In this document: one piece after another, positions 5,764 to 6,452 of the stretch | How the letters are laid out: each line of letters starts with the position of its first letter | How positions within the stretch are numbered: position 1 is the stretch's first letter | Origin: Actinomycetota bacterium | GTDB lineage: Bacteria > Actinomycetota > Humimicrobiia > Humimicrobiales > Humimicrobiaceae | Assembly (NCBI GenBank): GCA_016932375.1 | Contig: JAFGDA010000097.1 | Span: 1 to 6,452 of the forward strand | Length of the DNA: 6,452 nt | Reading direction: 5' to 3' | Program-made: the position numbers and the translations under genes | The notes under the pieces: model-generated | Databases searched by the model: none | What the model was told of the DNA's origin: nothing | What the model saw: the letters and a program-made list of their open reading frames with translations, nothing else

Positions 5764-6446
5764 TAATAAACCTGGAATCATTATTTTATATTTTAAGTTT
5801 TATTGGCGGAGGGCTCTGCCATCAGTTGCCTGAAAGGTCCTTTACCTCCGGGAATTTTTATATGCCTCTATGCGCACGGTGTACAGGTATATATTCGGGG
5901 TTTTTACTTTCGCTTATCTTTATCATAATTCTTGAAAGGACCGTAAAAGGAAAGTTTCCCTCAATAAAGATGGTGATGATATCAGTGGGAGGGATTCTTG
6001 TAATGGGGGCCGAAGCGGTGCTTTCCACTTTCTTGATAATAGAGTCCTTTGGAACAGTAAGGTTTATCACAGGATTTATGGCAGGATGGTTTATTGCATA
6101 CCTCCTGCTGCCCCTTAAAAACAGTGCAATGTTTTACAGGTACAGGAACCAGCATTATCTGGAAAACACCTGGAAATTCATTGGATGGCTTTTAATTGCA
6201 CCGGCAATGATACTCCTGTTTATATATACATACAGGATTGCGCTTCTGTTCTGGAGCTTATTGGCGGTAACCGGGATGCTTTTTTTTATTTCATTCGTAT
6301 TGCTGATCATTTTCTTCTCGCTGGCTAAAAGGTTAGCAGGCAGCATAAGGTCGTGGAAAACATATATTATCAGCATTTCTTCAGGTCTTTTATGTTCTGC
6401 AGCCGTTATTTCTTTTTTTTCCTTCATAAGAAGGTTTTTGATTTAA
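5763..6446 (+). CDS. DUF2085 family membrane protein (copy 2), non-standard start
   Basis: A polytopic membrane protein paralogous to copy 1. The first standard start, TTG at 5826, falls immediately after the conserved CHQ codons (5817-5825), so it cannot be the real one. The frame is open upstream to the TAG at 5742-5744 with no ATG, GTG or TTG. A start at ATA 5763, overlapping the TAA of the preceding gene, gives 227 residues against 225 in copy 1, with C19-H20-Q21, R25-S26-F27, C37-A-R-C40, G42-I-Y-x-G46 and R100-F-I-T-G. ATA 5766, CTG 5772, or ATT 5790 are alternatives. AGGAA at 5743-5747 is the only SD-like word. Copy 1 Asp79 is Glu here (E84), and its asparagines before RFITG are absent. 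Function is unknown, and the 5' limit is inferred. Confidence 0.8.
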   Translation: MINLESLFYILSFIGGGLCHQLPERSFTSGNFYMPLCARCTGIYSGFLLSLIFIIILERTVKGKFPSIKMVMISVGGILVMGAEAVLSTFLIIESFGTVRFITGFMAGWFIAYLLLPLKNSAMFYRYRNQHYLENTWKFIGWLLIAPAMILLFIYTYRIALLFWSLLAVTGMLFFISFVLLIIFFSLAKRLAGSIRSWKTYIISISSGLLCSAAVISFFSFIRRFLI

Positions 6447-6452
6447 TAAAAA

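Overview
The window holds seven protein-coding genes of an uncultured-looking bacterium. Reading frames are of moderate GC, intergenic DNA is very AT-rich, and ATA and AGG/AGA codons are frequent. Shine-Dalgarno (SD) sites are bacterial in style, but several genes have GTG, TTG or no standard start codon. No rRNA, tRNA, CRISPR array, transposase or phage gene was seen. The lineage cannot be named safely from this sequence; a Firmicutes-like or candidate-phylum anaerobe with mid-to-low GC would fit.

Layout. Positions 1-491 contain no convincing gene, only an AT-rich stretch with a TATAAT box and an orphan strong SD. A small TPR-like protein (492-836, +) converges on a full-length glutamine-dependent NAD+ synthetase (nadE, 852-2636, -). 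A 340-bp dyad-rich spacer separates nadE from a divergent PAP2-like membrane protein (2977-3624, +). That gene converges on a DUF2085 membrane protein (3682-4359, -). A second divergent spacer (4360-4612), with a perfect 12-bp hairpin and a nested inverted-repeat block over a -10 box, precedes a likely three-gene operon: a PHP-domain phosphoesterase (4613-5275), a DUF4190 membrane protein (5317-5763) and a second DUF2085 protein (about 5763-6446).

How the genes relate. Only nadE has a firmly assignable function, the last step of NAD+ synthesis. The right half carries four predicted membrane proteins and one metal-dependent hydrolase. Two are paralogous DUF2085 proteins sharing a CHQ...RSF...CxRC...GIYxG signature, placed on either side of the PHP and DUF4190 genes. 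The second copy has an aligned D-to-E change and lacks the asparagines before its R-F-I-T-G motif.

Most unusual points: nadE has no in-frame ATG, and its SD overlaps its only GTG, so initiation may occur at an ATA three codons on. The second DUF2085 gene has its conserved CHQ motif upstream of the first standard start codon, which implies a non-standard start, probably overlapping the DUF4190 stop codon. I found no clear evidence of a wholly new defence or mobile system.
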